Assembly (NCBI GenBank): GCA_948567375.1
Contig: OX419757.1
Coordinates: 35,402,001 to 35,466,000, forward strand
Length of the DNA: 64,000 nucleotides
From: Lunularia cruciata
Taxonomy: Eukaryota > Streptophyta > Marchantiopsida > Lunulariales > Lunulariaceae
Direction: 5' to 3'
Positions 10,339-23,739 of the stretch are shown here, in pieces. Every line of letters starts with the position of its first letter. The stretch's first letter is position 1. A program made the position numbers and the translations under genes. The notes under the pieces are model-generated. The model did no database searches and was not told where the DNA came from. It saw only the letters and a list, made by a program, of their open reading frames with translations.

Positions 10339-11100
10339 GCCAATTGCAACTTTGTAGATCTTCAGCTCTTACGAATAACGATGTGCATCATAACTGCTTC
10401 CCTAATTGCTGGGACGAAAACATATCTAGTATTCAAAGAAAGGACTAATCAAATAGCTAGCTGCACTATAGCACTTTCAATTATGCTCGTTATCCTCACG
10501 TTTGATATGAAAACAGGCTAAAAATGGAGCCTCCTCAAATTGTGCTTGTCACGTCAACCTTGAATTGTACAGTACTCCATTCCAGTTAAGAAGCAGGTAG
10601 CACATTTGCAATACTACGGAATTAAATCCATCCTCGGTTATTTAGTCACAGTGATGGTCAAGATTTTGGTTGTGGATATCTGTCCTCTAAACCTTTCATG
10701 AATACGTCATGGCGTATACCACCAGTTTAGTAGTAGTCCGAAATGAATTTGTTAAGAGCGAGACACTCTGGAAGCGATAGTCCTAACATGGAAAGAAACC
10801 AGAGGATACTCCAATTTTCCTTGTACTCCTCGTGATTCAATTTGACAAAGATTATATTAGAAACGAAAGATCAAACGAAAGATCTATCAGACGAAAATCT
10901 TCCTCCGTCATCTAACTCGTAAGCGATGTTGAACTCCATGGACACAAGGCTGATTAAGTTGATGCGCAGCCACCGCCCCCCGTGCCACTCCGGTCTAGAA
11001 CCAACTTGCGCTGCCACCCACCTACGAGTCCGCTGCCAATGCTTTCATTTCCCGCTTCCTTGGAATATTGTATCCCTGAGCTCAAGCATGTCAAAAGTCT

Positions 11101-11554
11101 CCATCCTAAGTCAAACATGGTTGGTATCTGGAGTTCATAATTAGGTGATTAGATCAATCATGTAAAGTTTTACCATCCTATGTCAAACATGGTTGATGTC
11201 TGGAGTTTGATCTGAGTTGGGCGTGATGAAGAGTAGTTAACTAGTAAGGACCGTTAATGGCAACTAATTAGCTGGAGTCTAGCTCAAAGAGTGGTAGCGC
11301 GGATATGTTCGTTTGTAAACATCAATGATCCATGGCCGGCTACAGTTCTTTTGTGGATACTGAGTGGATATTAAACTTACATCATGGTCTGAAATTTGTT
11401 CAATAAAAACAAGTTATCTATCTCTTGGGATGGAAGACGATTTGAAAGCTGCTTTGTTTACGAAGAAACTTAACTACTAATGGATACTAAACTTAGCGGA
11501 TAATTAGCCGATACTGAGTGAAAATATCAAGGATCCATGGCCGGCTACAGTTCT
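11101..11554. repeat. Two pairs of short local direct repeats
   Basis: CCATCCTAAGTCAAACATGG at 11101 recurs with few changes at 11173. ATCAATGATCCATGGCCGGC at 11321 recurs at 11525 and continues into TACAGTTCTT in both. A GATACTGAGTG motif also appears near both of the latter. The spacing (72 and 204 bp) is irregular, so this looks like small duplications rather than a satellite. Confidence 0.7.
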
Positions 11555-13941
11555 TGGGTCTCCTGTCCTCTGCAGCAGCCAATGAAACTGTGTCATATGC
11601 TCGCTATCACCTTTGCCGTCAGTTTGATCCTCTCTAGATTACAGGCCCTGGAGTGCTGAGATAAGACCCTGCAGTTGGCTAGCTAAAAGGTCCTGACCCG
11701 TCAAGTAACTCAGCTAATTTGAGGGTCTTTCAGATTTAGGACGTCGTGCGTGAGTACCCTAGTTTCCTTGATTCTTTGCCTGTTCATAAACCTCCAATCG
11801 ACTACTATTAAGGCTATGATTTGTGTAATTTCACGAATCTTACAGACATGTGAAGCAGTAATCGCACCTCACATTACAAGTTACCACGTCACCACGTACG
11901 TGTGTTGAGAGTTAACCATGATTGTCTATGTATGTACATGTTGGCTGTCTTTTCTATCGACGAAGTATCTCTGTAAACTAAAAGTAGTTAGATTCTAGTA
12001 ATCTTCCTTCCAACTGAGTGATTCTAGATGACGTGAGACTCAAAGTGGCATCATCGCTTTAATTGGGTAGATTCATAGTAGTTGCACCAAAGAGACAAGA
12101 GCCGAGCTGCCAGGAAGCTCACTGTCATGAAGCCAGCGACAGTGCGCAGTATAAAACGCCGAGTGTGCAATGTTTTACCCTCCCTGAATTTTCAGAGTAG
12201 CAATCGTGCTCTTATCAGCCAGACGGGTTCATTGGTGAACGAGCTCGACTGTTTCAGGAAAGGCATTATTAAAAGGTGATCTGAAAGTAGAATCTGATAT
12301 ACTTCTGGGGGTTCTTACGACTCCCCTCAGTAAATTGAATGAGATCTTCATGTACACCCATTTTTTTCGGAAGGTGTCAACATTTCAAGGTCCTCACCAC
12401 ATCAATAAGAGAGACAAATATCCATCGCATATGCATGAAACTCTTCTGAGAGTCAAATTTCTATCTGAGCGTCTTTTTCCTCACGTTTTGAAACTTAATC
12501 ATCGCTCCTAACGCTAGATTTCGGACCTGTTACCCTTCGATTCCGTTTAGTCGTGAAAAGCTCCTGCAATCTATCCTCAAAGCACTAGTACTGTCCTCTG
12601 AATTGTGCACGCATCCAAACGGACAGTATGGTAAGGTGTCCATGTCTTCGTCTACACCATCGATCATAGAACTATACTTGGTACTCTAGACCGTTTGGTA
12701 GTCTCATGTCTGAAACCTTGGAATTTGTTGGTTGTTAGCAGATTTATGTACTCTCTGTGATCCTGGCACTTTGAGTTCCTTTCCATTTGCTGCGGAATCG
12801 GGCATCCACGCAAGAGAAGTCTGTGGTGATCAGACAATCGGAAACAGGGCACCACTCAAATTATTGCTACCTTCTGGATACAGGACATTGGCTTCATAGT
12901 CCTCTGGAATATGAGTCTGTAGTTAGTTCCCTCGTTGCGGGCGCTCAAGGTACTGGTGCTGATTAACGACGTGGACCAGGTAGCTATCTATGAGTCATCT
13001 CTTTTGAAACTACAATTTCTATTGACGGTCAGATACATTTGCCGGTATCTTGCAGACGAAAGTTTATCTCTGCTGCCCAGTGGAAATCAAAAGTGTGTAT
13101 CATGCGCACGTACATGCATAAATTGGTCTACGAAACCAATCTGCCACTACGTATACATAGAATAGAATGCTACTTGTCAACATTGGAAACTAAGGATTGG
13201 AAATTACTGAGTGCTGTTTAACCAAGTCAGACAGTCAACCAAACCTACTGGTGCTGGCTTGCCGCATGTAGACTGCACGTAGAGAAGCTCGAAGGTTCTC
13301 ATCTGTCCATGGTTGCGAGCACAGAGGTAGGACCAATCAGATATGGACCTTGATACTATACTTAGATACAGAGAATGTTTTTGGTTTAAGGACATCCTCT
13401 CATCAGCTCTGATCAATTGACGGAGCCCAGGGCAAGCCCTATCTGGGCATATAACCCTGTGTCGGATTTCAAAGGTTGAAACATTGCTAGTGAAATGTTC
13501 TTGGCATAACTAGTTGGCTTGTGCATCTGTAAATATCTGCAGTGGTTGAGAGCGCAGCGAGGGACGTCAAGGCCTCCACTGAGCGGGAGGGAACTAATCA
13601 GCTAGAGCAGCAAAAATGGTTCTGTTGAATCGTCCTAGCATCTTCGTCGAAACTACCCTGATTAGAATCCGTCACAGACATTATGAAGAACCGAAACGTT
13701 TCAAACTGATAATCATGGAGTTTCGAGTGGCTGCTCCTGTTGGGGTTTTCTTAATCTGAAGAGCATATGAGCTGTTGAATGTTGAGATAGACAGCGCCGG
13801 TTAAGAGGCAAGAGTAACAAGGAGTTCGTGGTGAAAATAGATCAAGTTCTGCAGCCTGCAATTAGTTTACTTCTGTATCACCGGTCTGGAGAACTTACTA
13901 CTGAAGAACAGACAAGCAAGCAGAATACAGTGAAATTCTGT

Positions 13942-16900
13942 ATGGAGGACCTTCTGCCAGAAATCCAACAGATAGTGCAGGATATGGAACCATTCTTCGG
14001 GGAAGATGGCGACAGTCCCAAGGAATTTTTCCTTCCAGATCAACTTGAGGACCAGATATCCCAATTCTTCTCCAGCACCTGTCCAGAGGGTCTTACTCCC
14101 AATAGTTTGCAGAAAATGAGGATTGTCCTCATGGAAGCCTTGGGTAAATGCTTAAAAAACTCAAAAAGGCTGGTTCTGCGCCTAAATCGACTTGGAGTGG
14201 ACAAAGATTATCGTCTTTCTCCGTCGGAATTAGAAGCACTGTTACAGCCTTCACGGTCAAGCACTGTTCTGGAATGTATGAATCTTTCCGATAAGATCAT
14301 GGAGACAGAGGGAAGTTGGCTTATGGTAGCACATATTCTACGTGATTCAAGAACACTGCATACAATTGAAGCGAGCTGGACAAAAATGCGAGCAGCCGGA
14401 TTTGCCTTTTTGGCTGAGGCAGTGGCAGCCAGCAAACCATCACCTCTCCAGCACTTGAATCTGAGCAACAACCCCATTGGCGATGAAGTGGGGTGCAGAC
14501 TCATCAAGGAAGTGCTTGCAAATGCTCCAAACCTGCATACTCTGGACTTGTGGAACATAGGACTGGATCCAGCCGGCGCTCAATTGCTGGGGGAAGCGGT
14601 GGCAATGCACTCGTCATTAACGAAACTGACACTGCAGCTTGATGTGGAGCTAGATGCAGAGGGGGAGCTGAAAACTGGATACGAATCGGTGTCAGAGCCA
14701 CCCAAATGGCCGATGGATCTTTTCCTAGCTGCTGCATTTCTGGAGCCAAACCCCAACACGTCCATCCGGTCCGTAACTTTTTTCTCCACAAATCCCTCTA
14801 TACCTTATGGTAATCCAAGGTTGGGAGTTCTCAACCGAGTCCTCAGTAATCCTGACTCGCACATCAAAAGTCTTGATCTTATTACGAAGAACTATGTAAG
14901 CTGTGAGGATATGGGAAAGTTGTTTGCTTCTCTGCAACACAACTCCAGTCTTCAAACTCTAGAGTTGTCCCGTATGGACATTGTAGCAGCTGTGGATGAG
15001 CGCGAAGTGCATCCGCTACCAGATAGTACATTTGCTTTTGATCAACTAGTGAACCTTCTCACCACCACAACGACTCTAAATCACATAACCCTCGGGTTCA
15101 GAAGGGATAGTGGTGAGATTGATGTCGACTGGGCTGCATTCTACTTAGCTCTGAAGTCCAACTCAAGCATCAAGAATCTTGACTTGAGAGGGTCCTTTGT
15201 ATCACAAGGGTCAGAGAACGAATTTTTCGATTGGATACATACCACAACTGTTTTGCAGGAATTATCCTTATCGCCTTATGATTTACCTTTCGGGTACAAT
15301 CGGATTTTCAAGGCGTTAAGAGACAATACGAGCTTGAACAAGCTGACGCTGGAGGCAAAAAGCGTGGAAAGGGATGAAGATTTCAGGGAGTTGATGGCAG
15401 CACTCCAAATCAATACAACTCTGAAAGAGATAGATCTGAGAGGATCCAGCACAGGGGCCATGGTCAAAGAAGCCCTGAAGTCCAAAGCGAGACAAACGAC
15501 TTACTTGGCGGAATTACGATCAGGCCTCGCGGACAAGCCTTGGACCAATCCAAAATGCGGCCGAGTTTTCTTGTGCGGAGCGCCTATGGCAGGTAAATTA
15601 ACTTCTCCTTCCCTGTAAAACTACTCTACGCAGATACTGTGAGATCGTTTGCTGCTCTTGTGCCTGAGGATGTATCTCTGACTTAGGAAACACTTTTGGT
15701 TATATATGGTCTTGCTAAAGAATACTTCATTGTGGATATGAACCTTCCGCAATATTTTACTTCAGCAGTCGTGTTCGTAGTACATGGCCGTTAGCGTCGT
15801 AAGTATTTAATTGAGGTTCGTTTTATAATCTTCCGCTATCAACACTTGCAAGCTTTCACCCAAAAGCTGCTAATGCAATTGCGGACACTCATACACATGT
15901 CTGAGTATAAATCTAATATATTGCAGCTTGACTGCTTGTGACATGCCAATTCATTTTTATTGGGAAGGCAAAACGAGACTTCTGCGAACCATGCTGAAGT
16001 CCAGGTCCTCCACTGAAGAACCGACGTGCTTGGCAAGACTAATGGAGAAAGTGCATGCTTTGGCTAGGACAGAGGGAATCGAAATTCATACGCTGAGAAG
16101 GGACGACGACATGCAAATCGATGTGTGGGACTTGGCGGGCCATGACATATTCCGTGCTCTGCAGGAATACCTCTTCCCCAAGCTGAGCAAAGCCTGCATC
16201 TTTGTTTTTGTCTTCTCACCAATTATTAGAGAAGGTAGAAGATTGCGGCGCAAACCGGAATTGGAAAAGGCTTTCAAGCAGGAGTTTGTTCTGTGGTTGA
16301 GGTTCATAACCTCTAACACTGAGCTCACCGGATTCAATCTACCAAAAGTCGTCGTGGTTCTCAGTCACAAAGACAAGGTAGGGGATCTGGAGGCAGGATG
16401 GGCTCGGTTGGTTCTGGACTCCTTGATCGCGGAATTCAAGGATAAGATAGAAATCCACAATGAGCCCTACTACATTAATGGGCATGAACTGGGACATGTT
16501 GAGCCAATTGTGGAATATGTTTACACAATATTTGGGGATCTCTTCCAAGATAGACTGTTCAAGATTCCTGCCGCATGTTGCCAGATGAGCAAAATGATTG
16601 CAGAATGGGCCCTGACTCACAAATATCAGCCCATTATAGATTTCGGAACTTTTGTCAACCTGTGTGACAAAGTCCCTGATCTTTGCAGACTCCGCGCCAC
16701 AATGGATGAGAGTGCCCGTCTGAGGGTCTTACGTGCGGTAGGATCCTATTTACATGATGTTGGGACTATAATTGAGCTATCTAGCGATAGCGAGCTCATG
16801 GTCGTCAATCCAAACTGGTTAACTCATGTATTCCTGGGCAGGTTCATAGGGGTGGGCCATGATTTTAAGCCATCGTCAAAGCGTGTACAGACATCATCAC

Positions 16901-19093
16901 ATAGACATGTAGCACTGGATGGTTTCCTACATGTGACCGAGTTCCAGAAACTCCTGAGAAACCAGTTTTTGAGGCCCCTGCAGAGCTATGGGTTCAAGTG
17001 CCTGGATCTCGACAAGTTACAGGCCCTAATGAAGAGTTTGGACTTGTGCTATGAAGTATCAGGAGCTGGCAAGAGGCCTCGGTTCTATTGCCCGACGATC
17101 TTCCACGTCCACGATGAGCACAGGCTCCAATGGGAAGTCGATTCCGAATCAAGTTCTGGTCATGTCGGATCCGGTTCAGATGACGACCGGTACATCTACC
17201 TTGGTCTGCGTGTGCGATGCAAGGACCAAGAGAGGACTCATTTGTCAACAGCTTTCTTTTGCAGGTTTCAGGTATATGTGCATCCAATTCTCAGGTTGAT
17301 CGATGTATTTTCCAGAATCAGAATGGATTGTAGCCGAAGTTGTCCCAAGGTGATCAATTAACGTCTTAATCAAGAAATTAATCACGATCTAGCTATCAGC
17401 CGTTTCATGCTACTTCATATATAGCTTACTTAAGCTGAGCTAAAGCAGTGATTAAATGATGGAGAGTATTGAAACCTGTTCTTCTAGGACCTGTAGATGT
17501 TCCCCTGCGGATTTCTTGTGCTCGCTTTAAGTGGCATTCTCAACCAAAATCCATCTCTTAGGCTTCCTCCCAAGTTTGCGGTTAGCGGGATAGTGGTTTT
17601 TCTCACACGTACCTTCTTTGATTCCGATAAAATGGTAATTGTGATTGAAGGTTGCTCTTTATCAATCGCTGCAAGCGAAGTTGCAGAAGGGTAAGAGGCT
17701 CATCCAATGCGCTTGTAGGCTATTTTCGCTACAAATTGATGGGCACGAAATTCTGATGGAGACTGATGAACATGGAACTTACGTGGACGTGCTTGTAAGA
17801 TCAACCAAGTGTCGTACGCGTAAAAGCATGTGGCAGGTTGTGGATAAGCACATTACGGAAGAGTTGCGAGAATTTTGTGCTTCGGCAAAGGGTTCTCCTG
17901 GTGTTGAGCTTGTAGTTGATATGCTTAGGACGGATTGTGTCAAACGGTTGACACCGTTTGTACATCGCTCAAAGCAAGCGATAGATCGCGACTTTCTGAA
18001 AGAGATGGTGAAGAAGAATATAAATGACGGGGAGTCTGACTATGTACACCTCTGGAAGGAGGTTCCGGAAGCAAATTTGCCAAGACGTTGGGAAGCAGCA
18101 ACGGAGATCTTGCCACCAGTCGACATAGATGATGTCTCACGTTGGGTCAGGATGCGAACTGAAGAGATGGCCAAGAAAGTGCACAGAATGCAGTTTGTGG
18201 TCAATGAAATATACCGGGCAGATACCAAGCCAAGGCGGTCCTATGACACCGTCGATGCAGAAGGAGAAACAAGTGAACAATGTGGGGATCAAGCACCTGG
18301 AAGAGGATTGAAGAAAATTCTGAAAGGTCTTGCTAAGGACCTGGGAAAGCTGCGCAAAGAGGTGAGAGAGGTGCATGTAGATGTGCAGAAAACGCTTTCG
18401 GAGGTTTTGGGGCTGAAGGAGGGCATGAAACAGATGAACAAGCTCCACAAGACTTTGGAGGAGGCATTGATGCAGGTGCATGAGAAGTTAGATGATCTTA
18501 TTGGGATCTCCAAGGCTGGAACAGAACTGCCTCGAAGACCTTTCTTCTGTAAAACAGGTGTCAAGATCCTTCATCACGTAACTGCAATGGTAGAGTTCGG
18601 GGCACCAGTGGTTCTCCACTTTCTATGCGAAGAGAGGACCAAACCTCATATCGTTGAGGGTCAGCCGGGACATGAGATGACGGTCGTCAAACCGAACAGA
18701 GAACTTTTGAGACAGCTTGCAAGGAATACTTTGAAAGTCTTGTGGATTCTCTTGAAGGTCGGCGTGCAAGTAGCTACTGGTCTGGGAAGTTTGGTGCCCG
18801 AGCTGGAAACTCCAACCGGATCTTACACTTCACTGGGTGCTGTGGCCTTCTCCACGTTTCTTGATGAGGTTCCGGTGCAGACGCAAGAGAATAGCACAGT
18901 GATAGCCAACACGGCCTCAAATGAACAAGCTTGGCATTTTCTTCAAGATCATCTGAAGGAAAGGTTGCAGGGTCAGATTACGGATGTATTTCTGCTTCAC
19001 AGAGCTCAGTACTTGGACTCGCGTTCTCACGCATGGTTATGCAAGACGTGCCTTGAGAGATTGATTGATGAGAACAAAGCGAAAAAGATCTGA
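13942..19093 (+). CDS. LRR-Roc-COR (ROCO) protein, TORNADO1-like, probably three exons (~1479 aa)
   Basis: Exon 1 (13942-15592) encodes an N-terminal helical part and ribonuclease-inhibitor-type leucine-rich repeats (e.g. LQHLNLSNNPIGDEVG and LHTLDLWNIGLDPAGA). It ends inside the P-loop. Splicing to 15968 gives GAPMAGKT, a complete Walker A. Exon 2 carries the rest of the Roc GTPase (DVWDLAGHDIF for G3; SHKDK at the G4 position) and the COR region. Exon 3 (to 19093) continues COR, then has a coiled coil (about 18300-18500) and a conserved C-terminal segment with HFLCEE and PGHEMTVV. This order and length match plant ROCO proteins such as TORNADO1, involved in patterning in Arabidopsis; the function here is inferred. 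The in-frame region opens at 13828 without ATG, so I take ATG 13942, but an upstream exon is possible. The exon 2/3 junction is tentative. It is the only conventional gene I find in the window. Confidence 0.85.
15593..15967 (+). other. Intron 1 of the ROCO gene (375 bp)
   Basis: Donor GCAG|GTAAATTA and acceptor TTGGGAAG|GCAAAACG. The join restores Met-Ala-Gly-Lys-Thr in frame and completes the GxxxxGKT P-loop. Without removal the frame stops shortly after 15600. The intron is T-rich. Confidence 0.85.
17350..17686 (+). other. Proposed intron 2 of the ROCO gene
   Basis: The exon 2 frame stops at 17361, and the exon 3 frame is closed upstream of 17645. CCCAAG|GTGATC at 17349/17350 and TTGCAG|AAGGGT at 17686/17687 join in phase 0 and give COR-region spacing similar to that expected. 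Other donors (CTCAG|GTTGAT at about 17294) and nearby AG acceptors also exist, so edges are uncertain by tens of bases. Confidence 0.5.
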
Positions 19094-20990
19094 AAGGTCC
19101 GTGAACTTAAGTTAAAATTGATGACACATATCAATACACGACTTCGTTGCCGCCCATTACTCAGTTGGAGTTACATGCTCCAGTGAGAGCAAATCGTGTT
19201 TATGCATTTTCTAGACTGGTGTCCACATCAAGAGCATAGACCTGGTTAATTCGGTTCAATTATCAGAACACAAAACTTCCAAAATTCGTGACGAGGAAAC
19301 TATGACGTTTGTACGTTATCACTGGCATATTTTATCTATTGCATCAATAAATGCTAATCCGCTAACTACCCCACCCTGGTCTTGATAGGTGCTGCCTTTG
19401 GAGGATATAGTGGGGGCTTCCGAAACTATCTTCCCACCACAATAAGGTTGAGTCCTCTTGTTGCAGATGAGCCTCCGCAAGGAGCTTGACGATGAAATAG
19501 GATAAATTTGCCACGACACAAAAATTCTCTAACCTCAGCAAGTTCACTGCAACTGCTAACAGACTTTGAAGAAGAAACTATCATGATTCTTTTCTAAAAT
19601 GCACTCCTCTTGCAATTGCCAACTGACATGTTTATGTTCCCTCTGCCTGCAGCTATTGCTGATGAGGGTGTCTTATTGAAAATAACAAGTTACAGGATAT
19701 TATAGCTGGGTTATGAGGTTGTGCATGCACGCTTGGCTAGGTTGATCTGAATTTCATCCATGACCGTGGGAATTGAAAAAGTGGGCCATTTGACAACAAG
19801 GAAGTTTTCCTGCGGCATTTTGGTGCACTTACCCTCCTCCCCTTGTGTTTCATTCATTTCTGCTTTCTTCTCGAGCAACTACAATCTCCTCAAAAAAAAT
19901 TTCTATAACTGTTTGTTCAAACTTTGACTATGATCATAAGGTAAAGTCTGGAGTCAGCTAACCATCTTGTTACCTTGCAGAGATGCGGATCAAAGAAGGC
20001 CAAGTGTCTTTTATGCACACTGAGGTTGTGTGTGTGGTGCTGCAAGTCCGATTGGATACTCTGAAGTCCGGTGAGTAACTGCGGTTTCCTGTTATGCACT
20101 CGTCGAAATTGGACCCTAAGACATGTCTTGTTCAGAAAATGAAAAGATCTAACTGGTGGATGGCTTCTGTCTCCATGTCTTGCACGCAATTCGGCATTCT
20201 TAAACCAGAAACTTGCCGCAGCTCGCTGAGCTTCTACTGCCCGTAAAACACTTTGAACGATTGGCCGGAGTGAAGGTGCGATCATGACGTGATGTCGTAA
20301 GTCAGAATGCATTCCGGCTTAACTGATAGTTCCTGTGAGCGCATTTGCCTTAAGCGCTATGATCATAGTGTAGATTAGTTGCAGCGCTGGATCTACTATC
20401 TTTGCACTGCTCGGGTAGTTTTTATCGTGGTAAGGTACCACAATAAAGTACCGGCCTTGGAAATTCGAGTCTCACTCTTGAAGCCAGGAAAGATCTTTGA
20501 TGTCTATGAGATTTACCTTCAAATCTGGTGTAACTGCAGGTAACCTGATGACGTACAAGGTCACCTACGAGCTCGGCAGGAAAATATGATTCAAGGATTG
20601 CCCATGTTGTGCAAATTCGGACTGTGTCCTGGTGTTCGTGTCCTACCATGCATATGACTTGTGATGTCGAGAAACTGAATAACCTGTCCGATGAAAACTG
20701 CTTAATCATCGGATTTAAAAGTCAATTCGCTGTAACCGTGAGGTGCTGATGATCAGTTCAACAATATGCATATGAATCGACGAGCATTCTCTTCTTTTGG
20801 GGATTATATTGACGATACTTGTCTATTTTGGACTGCACCAAATGAAGACTTTTCACAGTGCACACACACTCTAGTATTATTCGATCTATCATGCGATATA
20901 TTTCACTTATAAAAGATGATGCAATGCACAGCTGTACTCTTTATTTTTATTTATATATGTAGCCCAAAGGGTATATCGAAGCACATTAAT
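19094..20990. other. Intergenic region downstream of the ROCO gene
   Basis: Short open stretches occur on both strands, but there is no recognisable domain, RNA gene or transposon boundary. The ROCO 3' UTR and polyadenylation site should lie within the first few hundred bases. Confidence 0.5.
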
Positions 20991-21529
20991 TGCCATATTC
21001 TGAGTCCCTTTTCAACCTTTCTTAAAGCCTTGTCAAGTTTTATACTCGATTTGTAATATTACACAACAGATGCAAAAACCAAACTGAATACTAACAAGCG
21101 CCAAGGAACAATTACTTCCCTCAATACTCTCAACTATTGTTCTCTATCCCCCAACCTTTATTGTTGTACCAATATATTACACTCTTGTTCTTCATTCTCA
21201 ACATGTATTCTTGTTTTGCTAAAAGAATTTTGATGAAAGAATATGCAAATTATTTTGAAGTAGATATCCGGATTGGGATGACTTCTCGGCTTTGTTTTTC
21301 TCCCCAAGCGAAGTGGCTTAATAATCTTAACATGAAAACCTTGCATAGAACATTGGATTATTAGCAAAGGAATTAGAATTAGAATTAGAATAATCAGTAA
21401 AGAAAGAAAATGCGTATTGATCTTCGTCGAATTCAGGATCTGCAATAAATCATCCATTACCAAATTATTTCACATGTGGTTTTAGTGAGAGCAAATGATA
21501 GAGTCCATGTAACTTGCTTCTTTGCATAC

Positions 21530-22620
21530 CATGAGACCGAGAAACTCCTGAAATTGAAAGTATATGTTGATGTCTATCCAATCCAAAGAATAGCCCATTA
21601 ATCTCACTAATTTAATCTCTTTGTGAGGTTCCTCCCCTCCTCTCTTCCCACACTTATAGTATCCTTAAGATATATCTATATTTTCTTGATACGTACCCAT
21701 GAGATTTCTTGGGCACTTGATGTTGTCCACTCCCAAATGTTGGACTTTGTGATAATGAAAAATACCAAATTTCTTTACTATCTTTTTTGAAGAATGTACT
21801 ATGCACCTTCTCATCATTCTCATCTACGCCAACATATTACCATATATCTTAAAAGAAATAATCAGATTATTCTCCTCCATTTTATTTCAAAAATCTTTCA
21901 GGATGTCTGTGGCCAGAGAACATCAGAAGTTTGCTCAGTATCCCAATAGCAAGGTACAAGTACAAATCATTCATTTAAAATTTGGTGCTCATAAAAATCT
22001 TCACCTCTTCCAAATATCCCTATATCATCTAAAAGAAGAAAATTGCAGCCTCCTTGCTTCTACACTCAAACGTGTTTAAATTTTGATTTAATATACACTT
22101 TGTATAAGAAACATGTGTAGAACGAATAGACCTTTATATACCAAGCAATTGGAACTTATTTCAAACCAAAGAATTTTGTTTCTACATCTGTACACTAAAG
22201 TCTATTTTTCCTTCTAGTTACGCGATATATCTCAAAAACTGAAGTGCATAAACTACCTCTTTAAGTATAATATTCAAAAAAGCATCATTTCAATCTATCT
22301 AATGTAGTTTTTAACTAGATCTTATAGCTAGGGAGAAATTCAAACATGGATTATATTTATTTTTTCAAACGAGTAAAGATCTCATTGTAGTCCTCGCCGT
22401 CTATTGCTAGTTCTACTGGAGCATCTTTAAAGATTAATTCCATCCTTATAGTTCTCTAAATGTTTATTTCGATTTATAAGTCTATAGTGAATAGAACCTT
22501 TTAAGTTTAATAATTCATCAAGTCTTATTTTTTTGAAATACATTATACTCAACCTTCAATGCAAGTCTACCCCTCTAGAATTTTATTTGCGTTCTTACAA
22601 CTAAAAGTTCATCTGATTTC
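21530..22620 (-). pseudogene. Decayed Ty1/copia reverse transcriptase (minus strand)
   Basis: Reading the minus strand with stops and frameshifts, pieces of the copia RT appear in the expected order. LHxIDxNDAFLN near 22270-22300 is the IDVKNAFLN block, with Q and V positions lost to stops. EVVYALQF just downstream takes the place of EEVYMxQP. Near 22150-22180 comes GLKxVPIAWYIKVYSF, the GLKQxPRAWY block. Near 22000-22040 comes LLDDIGIFG, the YVDDxxxxG catalytic block. The element is very degenerate. No LTR pair is certain, although 20.95-21.2 kb could hold a remnant. Confidence 0.7.
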
Positions 22621-22639
22621 ATAAATTTTTCGTTTAAAG

Positions 22640-23739
22640 TTATATTACAAGATCTAACGTATCTATGAGCAATTCTCTTTTCCATAAATATATGTCATCA
22701 AGGACAAGTACACTTGACCCTTCATAGTAAGTTCACCATTTTTAACTATATACAGAAGGTGTTTCTGTACCAGCTTCTTATACCTATACAGCAGTAGAAG
22801 CGCCTAAATGATTATTTGGTGTGGTTCTAGTCAGTAATGGAACCAACGTCCTCATCGTTGTAAAACAACAGTACCAGGTTTTGATCATTTACAAGGACTT
22901 GATTTTATGTCCAAACATCACGCGCGACCTGTTCACACCTTAAGACAATGAGTCATACCTGTGCGCTCTACTGGAGGACACAGTTTTTGTTTATGGTTAT
23001 TGCCCTTGACTCTTATGGGTCAATTTTATTGTTCAGTCTACTGCTCACTCATACTTCCAGATTTTCACTTGGAGAGATTTATTTGGACCTTAGTAATCCG
23101 GTAGTCCTATGTTGCTGAATAGTGAAACTTCTTAAAAGCTCGAAAAATCCTTCTCAAACTTAGACTTCTCACCACCATTATTAATACCCATTAAATAAGC
23201 CTTATCATTTGTAAATTCGCTTTCTACATCAATATGATCATTTCATCATTGTGATGAAATTTATATTTTTATTAAGATGTACCATTTTAGATCATAATTA
23301 TGATTTTATAAGATATTTCTCTATGTGTAATAAAATAAAATAAAATAGTCTTATCAAGTAGTCTTTATCTCTTTAGGACATGAAAAAATAAATGCTAAAT
23401 AATTTAACAACCACTTATGATTTATCTTTGTTTTTTCTCCCATGAAAGCTTTCTTGAAGCTTATTCCCACAAATGCTCCTTTTAGAAAAAAAAATTTAAA
23501 TATTCTGTTGCAATCCTGACAGTTTTCTGATACCCCTTACTATTTTTAGCATTATCAAATTCTCTTCTCTACTGCGCCATTTTTGTGGAATGTAGGATCT
23601 ATTGATTTGTACTATTATATTCATACTTATTCAGAATATCTTCTATTTTTTAAAACAAAGTTCCCCTCTTCTATGTAATCTTATTGATTCACTCAAGTGG
23701 TCATTTGCTTCATAACAAGTCTAATGTAGGCCAAATACT
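22640..23739. other. AT-rich degenerate DNA
   Basis: No coding potential or boundary recognised. It may include further remains of the copia element on its upstream side, but I cannot show integrase motifs. Confidence 0.4.

Larger units (their letters stand above)
7308..13941. other. Low-copy intergenic region, no gene recognised
   Basis: Base composition is more balanced than in the right half and I see no LTR or transposon motif. Several minus-strand open stretches exist (8386-8652; 9973-10338; 8074-8325). None carries a domain I recognise and no continuous gene structure can be built. They could be exons of an unknown or decayed minus-strand gene. Short local duplications lie at 11101-11554. 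The last few hundred bases should hold the promoter and 5' end of the ROCO gene, but no convincing TATA element stands out. Confidence 0.5.

Noticed and set aside
13828-13941. Start of the ROCO gene at 13828
   Set aside because: The codon is GTG. The first in-frame ATG is 13942; the preceding in-frame part may be an upstream exon, but no splice site is convincing.
15601-15618. ROCO exon 1 reading to the stop at 15618
   Set aside because: This would truncate the protein in the P-loop. The spliced reading restores GKT and the whole Roc-COR region.
7308-21000. tRNA, rRNA or snRNA genes
   Set aside because: I looked for cloverleaf-like A/B-box pairs and found none convincing; primer-site sequences resembling tRNA ends belong to retrotransposons.
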